Source of the DNA: a virus
Virus record (IMG/VR): IMGVR_UViG_3300046820_000903
Span: 18,292-82,291 of that record
DNA length: 64,000 nucleotides
Direction: 5' to 3' (one strand)
Shown one piece after another: positions 37,817 to 47,134 of the stretch. The notes beneath the pieces are model-generated. The model saw nothing but the letters and a program-made list of their open reading frames with translations. It was not told where the DNA came from and searched no databases. Numbering within the stretch: position 1 is the stretch's first letter; each line of letters opens with the position of its first letter. The position numbers were made by a program, and so were the translations under genes.

Positions 37817-39124
37817 TTATTGTATGTGCTTATTTAACAAATCAGAGGTTCCAGGTAGCGTTTTACGCCAGTCTGTGCCACGTGTAGTGTCTAAAAAGTC
37901 CATTAATTCTACGTAACGCTTAACTGCTAGTATGTTTTCAAACTTACTGTCAAAGTGATCAATTAACCATTTGTGAATAGTTCTACCTACAGGTGTGTCC
38001 CGTGTAGCGTATAACTCTGCTAATTCTTCCTTAGCTGAACGTGGTAAACTCATAACGCTGTGCATAGCAGGAGCATCAACAAACTTAACTTGGAATGGTA
38101 CGCCTTGGCTGTGGACCCAATCTTCTGTTTCAAACATTGTATGTGTAGTGCTCATTTGTGTACAGCTTGTTAGTCTATGTAACTTAACAACGCCTTCTTT
38201 TTCGTACTCTTTAACTCGCTTAACGTTGCGTTGGAATGTGTCCCACGAACTTGTACGAATTAACTCAAAAGGTTCGTAAGCCGCATCAATGCTGCCGGCC
38301 AATTCAACATGCTTGAAGTGACTCCAACGCTGTGCTAATTTGTCGTTAATAACTGACAAGTTAGTATCGTAGTCTAAGTATACTTCTTTAGCACGACCTG
38401 ACGCAATAATACGATCTAGCATTTCGTCGTGTGCAGGAACAATCATTGGTTCCCCGCCTGTGATGTAGATATGTTCTAGTGTAGGTAGTAGTTCATCAAA
38501 CTTAGACCACCATATGTCAGTTTCCCACCAACGTACTTCTTTTGGATTAAACAGCTTGCCGTGTTCGTTGCGTTCTAGTTTAACTCTAGGATGACCAAAG
38601 CCCCAAGGCACTTCTAAATTATTATTGTTAAATCCAACCCAGTCTTCATACCATTGGTTTGAGTAGCTGGGTCCACAGTGAACACACTTTTGGTTACATA
38701 AGTTTCCAAAGCGTATGTCTAGTGTTGTTGGATTCCATTTGACATAGCCATTTTCGTCCATGTCTGCATTCATATAAGTGGCAGGACTTACTATGTTTGT
38801 GCTTGGATTACGGCGCTCCATGCTTTGTCTACGACTAGCATTAATGTTCTTTGGATCGCCACCTGTTGCGCTTTCACGCTCACTACAGCATGAGCACAAG
38901 TCATGCCACCCGCCTTGTGTTTTTACATCATTAATGCGAACTGACCTATGCCACTTACCATTGAGCCCTTGATTAGGCGTGTGTGTCATAATGTTCATTA
39001 ACTTGCCGTTCTCATCAAGAGCCATGCCCTCGTTCATTGTTCGACTGTTAGTTAATGCACATATCCTATAATCGCCAAGAGGGGTTATCATCAACCCCTG
39101 CCACGGCAGTCTACAAAAAGCCAT
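37817..39124 (-). CDS. Radical SAM enzyme with twitch domain 2
   Basis: 435 residues. CNQKCVHC (about 142-149), IYITGGEPMIVPAHDEML and YLDYDTNLSV give the radical SAM core; an N-terminal RICALTN and CSCCSE cluster, as in its relative at 34267-35775, suggests an auxiliary cluster. It follows the giant virion-type genes by 3 nt, so it is expressed with late structural genes. Possible maturation of a virion protein or peptide; unproven. Confidence 0.8.
   Translation of the reverse strand: MAFCRLPWQGLMITPLGDYRICALTNSRTMNEGMALDENGKLMNIMTHTPNQGLNGKWHRSVRINDVKTQGGWHDLCSCCSERESATGGDPKNINASRRQSMERRNPSTNIVSPATYMNADMDENGYVKWNPTTLDIRFGNLCNQKCVHCGPSYSNQWYEDWVGFNNNNLEVPWGFGHPRVKLERNEHGKLFNPKEVRWWETDIWWSKFDELLPTLEHIYITGGEPMIVPAHDEMLDRIIASGRAKEVYLDYDTNLSVINDKLAQRWSHFKHVELAGSIDAAYEPFELIRTSSWDTFQRNVKRVKEYEKEGVVKLHRLTSCTQMSTTHTMFETEDWVHSQGVPFQVKFVDAPAMHSVMSLPRSAKEELAELYATRDTPVGRTIHKWLIDHFDSKFENILAVKRYVELMDFLDTTRGTDWRKTLPGTSDLLNKHIQ
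37831..37836 (-). promoter_or_regulatory. Late-like promoter box TAAATA for the endolysin
   Basis: Minus-strand GTTAAATA with AGCAC downstream; the leader contains AAGGAGAC before ATG 37806. Confidence 0.5.
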
Positions 39125-39127
39125 TGT

Positions 39128-41758
39128 TTACTTTCGGGCTAAAAAGCCCTGAGAGTTACGCTTGTATCCTTCTGGGATTAGCTTTACTTGTTTATCCAAC
39201 ATACAGAAGTATTCGTTTTCCTTTAATTGTGCAGATGCGTTTACAAGTGCTTGATCAAAGTTTTCATTCTTTTGTTTGTTGTGAATAGTCCACATTGTGG
39301 CATACGCACGTTCTGGATTGTCTTTATACTGCTTTAGTAATTTCTTTTCTAAGTCTTGATCAAAGCCAGGAGGTGCGCTTTCTTTAACTTTTTTGTTGTC
39401 CTTCTTTTCAGGACGCTTGCCACCAGTTTCTTTTTCTAGACGTTGTAGTAATTCTTCATCACTGCCGCCACCCAGCTTGTCAAATGCTTTTTTAGCGCCT
39501 GCTTTGATAGTGTCAATAATACCTTCATTTACAGCAGGAGCCATTGACCTACGGCTTTCAGCCACTTGTTTGATTACAGCTTTAGCGGCTTGTGCTTGTT
39601 CTGGAGGTAACGTAGCAATTTTAGACTGTGTATATTGTTCTACTTTGTCATCGCCGCCTAGTTTCTCAGAGGCCATGTCCCATAGTTTTTCTACACCCTT
39701 CATGCCTAACTTTGCCGCACTATAAGCGCCATAAGCGGCCATTGGGATACCAAGTAATGGGCCTAAGATACCAACAATAGCTGGAGCACCTGCTGCCGCA
39801 ACAACACCTAATCCAAGACCGCCGGCAAACTTAGCCAATGCAGGAGCGTCTTCTTCTACACCACGTTCGCCAGGAACGCTGCCACGAAAGTTCTTTTGCT
39901 TGTCTAGTACAGCTCGCATCTTGGTCATAATACGATCAAATGCACGAGCATCTGTTAAAGCACGTAAGAACTCTTCTTGACGGCCAGCTTTCATAAAAGA
40001 CTTATAACGTCCGCCAACAAAGCGAGCTTCTGGATATTCTAATGTAATTGGCTCACCACCAACCATGATTTCAGCATCTTGCCCTTGTTCAACGGCTTTT
40101 AAAATGCTTAGTATGTTCTTACGGCCTTGTTCCGATTCCATATTTGCTTCCTTAATTTTTGTTACGTTTTCAACCTTAGGATCTATGCCTTGTTCTTTTT
40201 GGCTTAGCAAATAGTCCCAAACACTTGTTGTCATCATTTCTGCTTTGGCAATTTTTTCTTGCGCCCATTCTGGCAAGTTATCGTTGTCGCCAATTGTGTC
40301 CATTAGGCCGTTGACCGCTCGAGCCATGGTACGCAGATTGCTTTTGGCCATACCTGCTTCGTCATCGTATTCAGGATTACTGGCTTCAGTCATACTTTCA
40401 CCCATGCCAGCTAGATTCTGTTCTACTTGTTTAACCCATCCTGACACATCACTGCTACCGATTTCTTCTACATCGCCTACAAAGTCAGCAACTTCATCCA
40501 CTGCCGCTCCTACCTTTTCTGGGCCGTGTTTGGCCAATAGGTCTGTGCGTTGCATTAGAATACGACGAATAATGGCCTGTGCTACTGGTGAGTCTTCATC
40601 ACCAGGATTGTCCATCATGCCTTCCGCCACACCTTGTTCTAAGCTTTCGACAATTACGCCTAAGCCTTTATTACCTGTGCCTTCTTTATTTGGACCAAGA
40701 ATTTGAGTGACTCTGACTTTTTTACCGTCATGGGGACCACCGTTTACTGTAATTATATTACCTACTTGTCTATTAGGCTTAAGGTTAAGTTTAATCTCTT
40801 GCGGTGCAGAATTTTGTGGTTGTGCTGATTGTTGCGGAGGCTGTTCTTGCTTTTGTGCAGGTTTGCTACCCTTCTTCCACTCGTATACCTCGTCATTCAA
40901 TGAAGCTCTATATGCTAATACAAATTGTTTTTCTGACCCCGACCTGTAAACAAAGTTGTCAATTTTAGATATTTTAACTGCTTCTTTGGTTGCATTGTCA
41001 ATTGCTTGTTTTGCATTATAGCAGTCAGTTAATTCACAATACTTTGTAACCAAATCATACACATTAGTTGCCATGTACTCCATTGGAGAAATACTATCTC
41101 CGGTAGAAATTTCTATGTCGGCGGACCTAAGTCTAATTTTTAATCCGCCAGTGGCATCTGTTAGCGCCTTACCAGCATAATTAGCCCAGTAACCTGGCCC
41201 TTTAGCTTGTGCCAATGTTGGTAAACCTGCGCCAGCTACAGCGGCAGCTCCGGCACCCAAGCCTTTTAAGAATCCTCTACGGTCGATTTCTTCTAAACTG
41301 CCTTCCGCCACACCTTCAGCAGGCTTGTCTTTCCAAGGCTTCCACATACCGTGCTTGTGATTATCTACAATGTATAGTGTATGTGTGACAGAGCCGTCTT
41401 CATTCTTAGATTTTTCTACATCAACAACTTTTTTAGCACCCCATTCGTTCTTGTCAAACATGTATTCTTCATGGTCAGCAGTTGCTTCGTCTTGTGCCTG
41501 GATAACGTATAACTTGTTATACTCTTTACCGTTAGGAGCAGATCCTTCTTGGTCAACATACTTTACAGCACGTTTCTGTGTGAATGCTTTGTGTTGAGCT
41601 TGACGTTGTTGACTAATAGCATCTTCGTCATCTGCGGCCTGTTGAGCAGGGCTAGGACGTGGCTCGCTGGGAACTCGAGCCTTAGGTTTAGCATTTAGCG
41701 CCGCATAATAATCGACGTCGCTGTCAAAGTTGCGTGGATCTACTTCGTTGATTTTCAT
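39128..41758 (-). CDS. Giant probable virion-internal protein with internal Tat-like segment
   Basis: 876 residues. A short leader MKINEVDPRN; a GVAEG site at 149-153 and another at 376-380, each resembling the V/L-x-E cleavage site of T4-type prohead protease. Immediately after the first comes DRRGFLKGLGAG (159-170), a twin-arginine-like motif, then an Ala-rich core and AQA (183-185). A hydrophobic segment (about 645-690) resembles a membrane span. The linkers are acidic and disordered. Likely packaged in the head and processed; enzymatic role unknown. Confidence 0.6.
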   Translation of the reverse strand: MKINEVDPRNFDSDVDYYAALNAKPKARVPSEPRPSPAQQAADDEDAISQQRQAQHKAFTQKRAVKYVDQEGSAPNGKEYNKLYVIQAQDEATADHEEYMFDKNEWGAKKVVDVEKSKNEDGSVTHTLYIVDNHKHGMWKPWKDKPAEGVAEGSLEEIDRRGFLKGLGAGAAAVAGAGLPTLAQAKGPGYWANYAGKALTDATGGLKIRLRSADIEISTGDSISPMEYMATNVYDLVTKYCELTDCYNAKQAIDNATKEAVKISKIDNFVYRSGSEKQFVLAYRASLNDEVYEWKKGSKPAQKQEQPPQQSAQPQNSAPQEIKLNLKPNRQVGNIITVNGGPHDGKKVRVTQILGPNKEGTGNKGLGVIVESLEQGVAEGMMDNPGDEDSPVAQAIIRRILMQRTDLLAKHGPEKVGAAVDEVADFVGDVEEIGSSDVSGWVKQVEQNLAGMGESMTEASNPEYDDEAGMAKSNLRTMARAVNGLMDTIGDNDNLPEWAQEKIAKAEMMTTSVWDYLLSQKEQGIDPKVENVTKIKEANMESEQGRKNILSILKAVEQGQDAEIMVGGEPITLEYPEARFVGGRYKSFMKAGRQEEFLRALTDARAFDRIMTKMRAVLDKQKNFRGSVPGERGVEEDAPALAKFAGGLGLGVVAAAGAPAIVGILGPLLGIPMAAYGAYSAAKLGMKGVEKLWDMASEKLGGDDKVEQYTQSKIATLPPEQAQAAKAVIKQVAESRRSMAPAVNEGIIDTIKAGAKKAFDKLGGGSDEELLQRLEKETGGKRPEKKDNKKVKESAPPGFDQDLEKKLLKQYKDNPERAYATMWTIHNKQKNENFDQALVNASAQLKENEYFCMLDKQVKLIPEGYKRNSQGFLARK

Positions 41759-43872
41759 TTTCTTAATACACTTTTCATAAACTGTGTGGCCATTGCTTGC
41801 GCTTCGCTAACTGGCTTCATGTGAGTACTTAGCCCGATACTTTCTTGGGCTGGTTGCTTACTAATATCATGGAATCCAAAGCGGTCTACCATTAGGTATG
41901 TACTGCCCACTTTCATAATATCGCCAACGCTCATGCTGGTGTGTCCTGTGTTGCTTTGATTGATTAGATCACGTGCTTCTCCACGTGGACTCCAGTTTTC
42001 ACCTTGCATCATTGAAAACACTTTGTCTGGATTAGTTTCACGTAGTGTACCAATTTGTACATGTGTTTGTTCCAGTGTTTCTGGTGTGGGCATTTGACCC
42101 TTCTTGGTCAACCAGTTGGCACCCATCATCATGTCACGGCCTGCTTCATCGTTCCAGTACCAAACTTCTGTGCTGCCTTCTGGGTAAGCATCAGACAAGC
42201 TGGAGTATTGTGTAGCCGCAGGTCCTGCTTCTGTTTGTAATTCACGCTCGCCAAAGTAGTTTAACATTTGACGGAAGCCTTCGCCATCGTTTAGTGTTTG
42301 TTGCATTATGGCCTTGCTTTCTGGCTTTAACTGATCAAACTTGCTTAGGATCTTGTTGGCTGTTTTAGCACTGATAGTAATGCTACTACCGTCGGCCAAG
42401 GTCATTGGCTGTGGCTTATCGTAGTCAGCTTGACGACGAATCTGCATGATAATGTTCTTGTCTGCTGATGCTTGATCAGCTGGTGTAGCTTCATCTTCTT
42501 CAGCTTCGGTTACCGGTGCCATACCGCCTACTTCACGATCTAGTTTGTCAGCAATCCATTGTACTGGATCACCTTCACGTGCTTTGGCAACACCATAAGG
42601 CATTTCACCACTGTTTAAATAATAATCAAATAAGGCTTCGTAAAATTCTGGATTATCATCAATTTCGCCGCCAGCTTTAAATTGTTTAAATGAATCTGCA
42701 AATTGATCTAAAATACTTTCTAATTCCGGATCAACAATTAGGCCTTCATTTAAATCAATTCCTAAATCTTCAGCAAATAATTCACCAATTTCGTTGTCAT
42801 CATCTGCGTCACGTTGTGCTTTATAACTTAGACGATCATAGTAGTGAAAGTGTAGATCTGTTTCTAAAGCTTGACTTAGTTCGCCGCCGGCTTTAAAGTG
42901 CTCTACAGCTTCTTCATTGTTGGCAATGATTCTGGCCAACTGTGGATCCATACGGTATTCAGCTTCTTTAACTTCGATGCCAGCTTGACGTAAAACAGCA
43001 ATGTTGTCATCGCCCAATTCTTCTTCGTCATCTAATTCCAATTGACCGTTCTTGTTAAACGTTACATTGGTTGTACCGCCTGTTTTGTCAAACTGTGGCT
43101 TAGGCGCAGAACTGGTAGCGTTGCCCATGTTGGGAGTATTGCCGCCTGCACGACTTGGAATAGTGCCTGTAGTACCAATTGTACCAAAGCCTTCGCTTAC
43201 GCTTTCATTTTGTATGCCTGTTGTATGTGGGTGACGTACATAATAAGCTTGACCGCTTGCACTGATATAGTGTGGTAGTCGTTGTCCGTCACCGTCCATA
43301 AACTCTAAGTCACGTGCGCTAATGCGTGTAATACGGTTGTCCATGTCATAAAGAATTAGAAACTTGCCGTTTTGGCTCATACGTGCTTGGTCATATACCT
43401 TCATACTACGTCCGTCGGCTGGTAAACCATATTGCTGGCGAGTATCTTGTCTAACACGATCTGTTTCTGCACGACGAATTTCATTTTGACGAGCATTATA
43501 AATTCTACGCTGTGTTTCACGTTCTGCTTCACGTTGACGAACTAGTTCTTTATAGTTAGGGCTAAAAATATCTGCCATGTGACGACCAACGCTGTATTCT
43601 GTGCCAGGATGACGATTCTGTCCTGGCGTACCTGTATTCTGAGCATGTGCCCCGCTCATTGCAACACCAGCGGCCATTGCTGCCGGAATAATCTTTCTGG
43701 CAACATGTTGTAGGATGTCTTTACCAGCTTCGCTTAGGTCACCTTCAACAACAACAATGGTGTCAAACGGGTCTTTAAACTGCTTGACCTGCTGAAGCAC
43801 AATGCCTTCATGTAGACGACTGCTAATTTGCTTAACAACACGACCTTCACGGACTAATTGAATACGAATCAT
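41755..43872 (-). CDS. Giant probable virion-internal protein with internal signal-like segment
   Basis: 705 residues. DLSEAG (45-50) matches the T4 prohead-protease site L-S-E|A. It is followed by ARKIIPAAMAAGVAMSGAHA (58-77), a Sec-signal-like stretch. A coil 105-145 (RQREAERETQRRIYNARQN) is strongly charged. Residues 308-345 and 380-418 form an internal repeat (M/V-DP-x-L ... FKAGGE ... YY). The C-terminal region looks globular (GEFRQML-like helices, MQGENWSPRGEA). It overlaps the next gene by 4 nt. Confidence 0.6.
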   Translation of the reverse strand: MIRIQLVREGRVVKQISSRLHEGIVLQQVKQFKDPFDTIVVVEGDLSEAGKDILQHVARKIIPAAMAAGVAMSGAHAQNTGTPGQNRHPGTEYSVGRHMADIFSPNYKELVRQREAERETQRRIYNARQNEIRRAETDRVRQDTRQQYGLPADGRSMKVYDQARMSQNGKFLILYDMDNRITRISARDLEFMDGDGQRLPHYISASGQAYYVRHPHTTGIQNESVSEGFGTIGTTGTIPSRAGGNTPNMGNATSSAPKPQFDKTGGTTNVTFNKNGQLELDDEEELGDDNIAVLRQAGIEVKEAEYRMDPQLARIIANNEEAVEHFKAGGELSQALETDLHFHYYDRLSYKAQRDADDDNEIGELFAEDLGIDLNEGLIVDPELESILDQFADSFKQFKAGGEIDDNPEFYEALFDYYLNSGEMPYGVAKAREGDPVQWIADKLDREVGGMAPVTEAEEDEATPADQASADKNIIMQIRRQADYDKPQPMTLADGSSITISAKTANKILSKFDQLKPESKAIMQQTLNDGEGFRQMLNYFGERELQTEAGPAATQYSSLSDAYPEGSTEVWYWNDEAGRDMMMGANWLTKKGQMPTPETLEQTHVQIGTLRETNPDKVFSMMQGENWSPRGEARDLINQSNTGHTSMSVGDIMKVGSTYLMVDRFGFHDISKQPAQESIGLSTHMKPVSEAQAMATQFMKSVLRK

Positions 43873-43873
43873 T

Positions 43874-46147
43874 TTATTTTACCTTTTTCCAATCTATGCT
43901 AGGCACAGTACTGTTTTTATTAACGAAATCTGGCTCTTTGCTTTTGCTACCTGTTAACTCTACAGGCTCCTTGCCTGTGATAGCTTTAACAGCGTCTCTG
44001 ATCATTTTATTTTCTTCATCTGTATAAGCATAGGCAAACGGACCAGCATTTGGTCCCAGCACTACTTTGTCACCGCCGCGGTTACCAGCCACGTGAATAG
44101 CATAACGATAAAAGCCATAACCAGGATCAGTGTTTAAATGGAACATTCCTTTAATAATACTGGCCTGCTCTGGATTCATTTTATCTTCTTTAAGATAATG
44201 GTGAATACCTTCTACAATACGTTGTGCTTGCTTTACACGATGCGTATACAATTCCAATGTCGTCATACGCTGTGAGCACTCACGCATGAAGTTAGACTCT
44301 TCATCTGTAATACCACGCGATCCACGACCACCTTTACTGCGAATACGCTTTAATTCATTGTATGCCGCAACAATAGTATTTAATGTATTTGTCAACTGCT
44401 TGATGTTCTCAGCGGCACGACGGAAGCTGCCACCGTGTTCTACTTTAAGGTCTGCGGCCATTGCGTCTGCTTCGCGGCGTGCTTTATCACGTAACCCGCC
44501 TAGAGTATAACGACCTGCGCCACCCAATACTAACACTTCTGTGTCTGTCATTGGTTTATCTCGATCCAAGCGATAGATAACATTTTTATGATCTAATACA
44601 TGTGCTTCTTTTGCAATCTTTGTATTACGGCGATTATTCATCCACTCTTTATATTGACCAAATTCATGTGGACTTAATGAAACATTATTTTTCACTTTCC
44701 AAACAATTCGCTGAATTGTTTCTGGAATATCTTTATCAATTTTACTGAAATAATCACGCATGGTAGTAAGTTTAGTTGGATCTTTTGCATCCGTATTACC
44801 TGCAAAATAATCACGCATGGTAGCTAAACTAGATTCAAATACACCTTGCCCAATGTAAGCAGGACCTGGAGTGTACTTTTGTCCCACTGCGGCACGTGCG
44901 GCTCTACGCCTGGCTCGACGACTACGACCACGTGTCATTGGATAAGCCACTACAGCAATGTCTGCACTTGTTGTGGCACCCGGAGACGCACCACCTTCGT
45001 CTTCCATGACATTGCCTTCTGCTAGACCATGCTTCTTCATCAAACTATAAATCTGACTGCCTGGCTTGACTGGTTGTCCAGATTTTAAAAACGCATCAAT
45101 CATGCCCAATTCTTGTTGCTTGCGTTGTGCAGACGTATCAACAGCAGGTGTTGCATTAGTGTTGCTATCGTCGTCACTGATGTCGTTGGGCTCATAATAC
45201 CAGCCCATGCCCGGATCATCACTGCCAGTTTTTGCTGGATTATCAAACTTGAAATAGGCAATTTGTGTTTTGCCCCAGTAGCCTTTGAATTCGCCAGTGG
45301 CATCATTCATGTCTTCTCGATCAAAATGATCTGCTTCAAATCGACCAAAGAAATCTATACTACGACGATATGACTCTGGCTTGGGATACTTGTAAGGATC
45401 TTCTCCATTGTCATCATCTCTGCCGTGCCCATTTGAAAATTCTTCTAAGTCTTTTTTGGCAAAGTTATCATTGTGGAAACTACCAACAATGTACCATTTT
45501 AAATCATGATCAACATCATTGTGTTCTACGCCTATTACGTTGACATTGTAACCTCGATCGTCAAACCAACTGTTGGCATAACCCACTAGATTTTGTTTGG
45601 CTTTTTCGCCACGTGTATCAATGTTAAATCCATCGTTGCTGACATCAAATTCTTCAAACCAATCATCACCAATGATATCAGCAAGCTCGTCATCTGAGTA
45701 CCAACGTCCTGAATCACCACTATCACCTGGTCCAGGTGCGAATTCTTTTAAAGTACTTTCGCTAACACCATCTCCGTGGCTGTCATCATGGTGTCCAGCA
45801 ACATGATGCTCGCCTGGCATCTCTACTTCATCGCGTTTGACATCAGTGGTTTCACTGGCACCAGCAGCCTTGGGCCACTCTAGGCCTTGTCCCACTTGAG
45901 CATCAGCATCGTAGTTGTGCGGCTCTTGTGCTTGTTGATGTCCTAAAAATATACCGCCTTTACCAACAGCCAAATCACCTTGCTGGCTTAGTCCATGCCC
46001 ACCACCTGGTGGTCGTGCGCCAACACGAGCTGTGCTGGCCAAGGTAGACGCCGCGCTTGGTGGTCCACTTGGGCCCGACGGACCACCTAGTGATGCTCCA
46101 CCCCCAGTAGCGGCCATCTCATTTAATGTTAATTCGCGAAGTTTCAT
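43874..46147 (-). CDS. Giant probable virion-internal protein
   Basis: 757 residues. It starts MKLRELTLNEMAATGGG, with L-N-E|M as a possible protease site, and has HGLAEG in the middle. The N-terminal 130 residues are Gly/Pro/Ser-rich. Two copies of T-MRDYF sit 19 residues apart (about 442-471). RSRRARRRAARAAVG is a polybasic stretch that could contact packaged DNA. The C-terminal part (GGAGRYTLGGLRDKARREADAMAADL ...) is helical. The gene heads the late structural operon with a leaderless TAAATA start. Confidence 0.6.
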   Translation of the reverse strand: MKLRELTLNEMAATGGGASLGGPSGPSGPPSAASTLASTARVGARPPGGGHGLSQQGDLAVGKGGIFLGHQQAQEPHNYDADAQVGQGLEWPKAAGASETTDVKRDEVEMPGEHHVAGHHDDSHGDGVSESTLKEFAPGPGDSGDSGRWYSDDELADIIGDDWFEEFDVSNDGFNIDTRGEKAKQNLVGYANSWFDDRGYNVNVIGVEHNDVDHDLKWYIVGSFHNDNFAKKDLEEFSNGHGRDDDNGEDPYKYPKPESYRRSIDFFGRFEADHFDREDMNDATGEFKGYWGKTQIAYFKFDNPAKTGSDDPGMGWYYEPNDISDDDSNTNATPAVDTSAQRKQQELGMIDAFLKSGQPVKPGSQIYSLMKKHGLAEGNVMEDEGGASPGATTSADIAVVAYPMTRGRSRRARRRAARAAVGQKYTPGPAYIGQGVFESSLATMRDYFAGNTDAKDPTKLTTMRDYFSKIDKDIPETIQRIVWKVKNNVSLSPHEFGQYKEWMNNRRNTKIAKEAHVLDHKNVIYRLDRDKPMTDTEVLVLGGAGRYTLGGLRDKARREADAMAADLKVEHGGSFRRAAENIKQLTNTLNTIVAAYNELKRIRSKGGRGSRGITDEESNFMRECSQRMTTLELYTHRVKQAQRIVEGIHHYLKEDKMNPEQASIIKGMFHLNTDPGYGFYRYAIHVAGNRGGDKVVLGPNAGPFAYAYTDEENKMIRDAVKAITGKEPVELTGSKSKEPDFVNKNSTVPSIDWKKVK
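44748..44823. repeat. 19-bp direct repeat inside the 757-residue gene
   Basis: AAATAATCACGCATGGTAG occurs at 44748-44766 and 44805-44823. The 57-bp offset is 19 codons, so the duplicated T-MRDYF motif stays in frame. Confidence 0.75.
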
Positions 46148-46152
46148 AGATA

Positions 46153-46158
46153 TATTTA
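46153..46158 (-). promoter_or_regulatory. Late-like promoter box TAAATA of the structural operon
   Basis: Minus-strand GAATAAATA, then TATCT, then ATG 46147. Five-base leaderless layout. Confidence 0.55.
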
Positions 46159-46230
46159 TTCGTTTGGTTCGGTATAACTGACTGTATTACTTATCATTAT
46201 CTTAGCCGTTAAATAAAGTACTACTACTTT

Positions 46231-46236
46231 TAAATA
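46231..46236 (+). promoter_or_regulatory. Late-like promoter box TAAATA of the holin operon
   Basis: TTTTAAATATGGG, about 26 nt before ATG 46263, with a TAAGGAGA site in the leader. Divergent from the structural operon promoter 75 bp away. Confidence 0.5.
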
Positions 46237-46262
46237 TGGGTATATAATTCTAAGGAGACCCA

Positions 46263-46544
46263 ATGGGAGAATTTCTAAAACTAGTGGCTGAAGTAGGCTT
46301 TCCAATTGCTGCCGCAGTGGCCGCAGGATACTTTGTATTCTTAACGTTGAAGTTTATTTTAGCAGGTGTTACATCAAGTGTAAATGGTCTTAAGGGCATT
46401 ATTGGTGCTCTTGACAACCGTGTTAAAACAATGAACCATGACGTTATACGTATTGATACCATTGTAAGTAATGCGCTAGGCCTAAAGCCTGACGTAGACC
46501 GTATTGCCAGAGCAGACGGTAAAAATGACGCACGTAGAGACTAA
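46263..46544 (+). CDS. Holin-like membrane protein 1
   Basis: 93 residues. VGFPIAAAVAAGYFVFLTLKFIL (about 11-33) is one membrane segment, followed by a charged helical region with IDTIVSNALG. It resembles the protein at 47343-47693 (GFPI start, membrane span, D-N/R-D-V/L-I-R helix) and the YvrJ-type holin-like family. Probably opens the membrane for the endolysin, or is a lysis antiholin. TAAGGAGA ribosome site and a late promoter. Confidence 0.65.
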   Translation: MGEFLKLVAEVGFPIAAAVAAGYFVFLTLKFILAGVTSSVNGLKGIIGALDNRVKTMNHDVIRIDTIVSNALGLKPDVDRIARADGKNDARRD

Positions 46545-46545
46545 A

Positions 46546-46791
46546 ATGATTGTTACAATTGATCTAACTTGGCTATCAAGTTTATGGACATTATTCCCTT
46601 ATTTCCTACTAGGCTTGGGTTTTGGAATAGCATTTTATTACATGTTCTACGATAAAAATTCCTTGACTGAACTAGACCGTAAAAAGCACGACCTAGAAGT
46701 TAAAAAAGAATGGTTCCGCATGTTAGCAGAACAACAAAAAGAAAACGCCAAGAAGGCAGCTTGGAACTCTAAACTTGGTAGAGCTAGATAA
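46546..46791 (+). CDS. Small membrane protein with coiled tail
   Basis: 81 residues from ATG 46546, the first ATG after the preceding stop; ATG 46525 is an alternative overlapping start. WLSSLWTLFPYFLLGLGFGIAFYYMFYDK (about 8-37) is one membrane span, followed by a helical tail rich in Lys/Glu (RKKHDLEVKKEWFRMLAEQQ). Possible lysis or virion accessory. Confidence 0.6.
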   Translation: MIVTIDLTWLSSLWTLFPYFLLGLGFGIAFYYMFYDKNSLTELDRKKHDLEVKKEWFRMLAEQQKENAKKAAWNSKLGRAR

Positions 46792-46991
46792 TGTTACACT
46801 TTGATTATAATTGGGACCTAAGCTTTGCAGGCATCTTACTTGACGAAGAGCTAAACGTAGATAGTCTAGGCTGGTCCAACGGTGATTGTTTCAAGCTTGA
46901 AACAGTAAATGGTCGTCGTTATTTGCGTAAGCTAGATCCATTGGTATCTTTTATTGTTGCAGCCAAAGAGGAAATGAAAAATGAAGTTTAA
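46791..46991 (+). CDS. Conserved-type short phage protein
   Basis: 66 residues. MLHFDYNWDLSFAGILLDEEL, then GWSNGDCFKLETVNGRRYLRKLDPL: a layout I recall in T4-like cyanophages, function unknown. TAATG overlap with the preceding stop. Confidence 0.7.
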   Translation: MLHFDYNWDLSFAGILLDEELNVDSLGWSNGDCFKLETVNGRRYLRKLDPLVSFIVAAKEEMKNEV

Positions 46992-47133
46992 ACCACAATA
47001 TATCTGGAGTGATTTGGATTTAATTAGAAGTTTAATACTTGGCGTAATCATTGGCACAGTATTTGGATTGATACTGGGCTTTGAATTATGGAGACCAGTT
47101 GTTATAAATTGTTTTAAGCCACTGGTAGGCTAA
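46981..47133 (+). CDS. 50-residue single-span membrane protein
   Basis: ATG 46981 to TAA 47133. MKFKPQYIWSDLDLIRS, then a hydrophobic span LILGVIIGTVFGLILGFEL (about 18-36). It overlaps the upstream gene by 11 nt. Between two holin-like genes, a lysis-accessory role is possible. Confidence 0.6.
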   Translation: MKFKPQYIWSDLDLIRSLILGVIIGTVFGLILGFELWRPVVINCFKPLVG

Positions 47134-47134
47134 T

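Noticed and set aside
40245-40949. Long plus-strand frames opposite the 876-residue gene
   Set aside because: They mirror the codon pattern of the minus-strand gene, contain low-complexity Ser/Cys-rich sequence and lack start signals.
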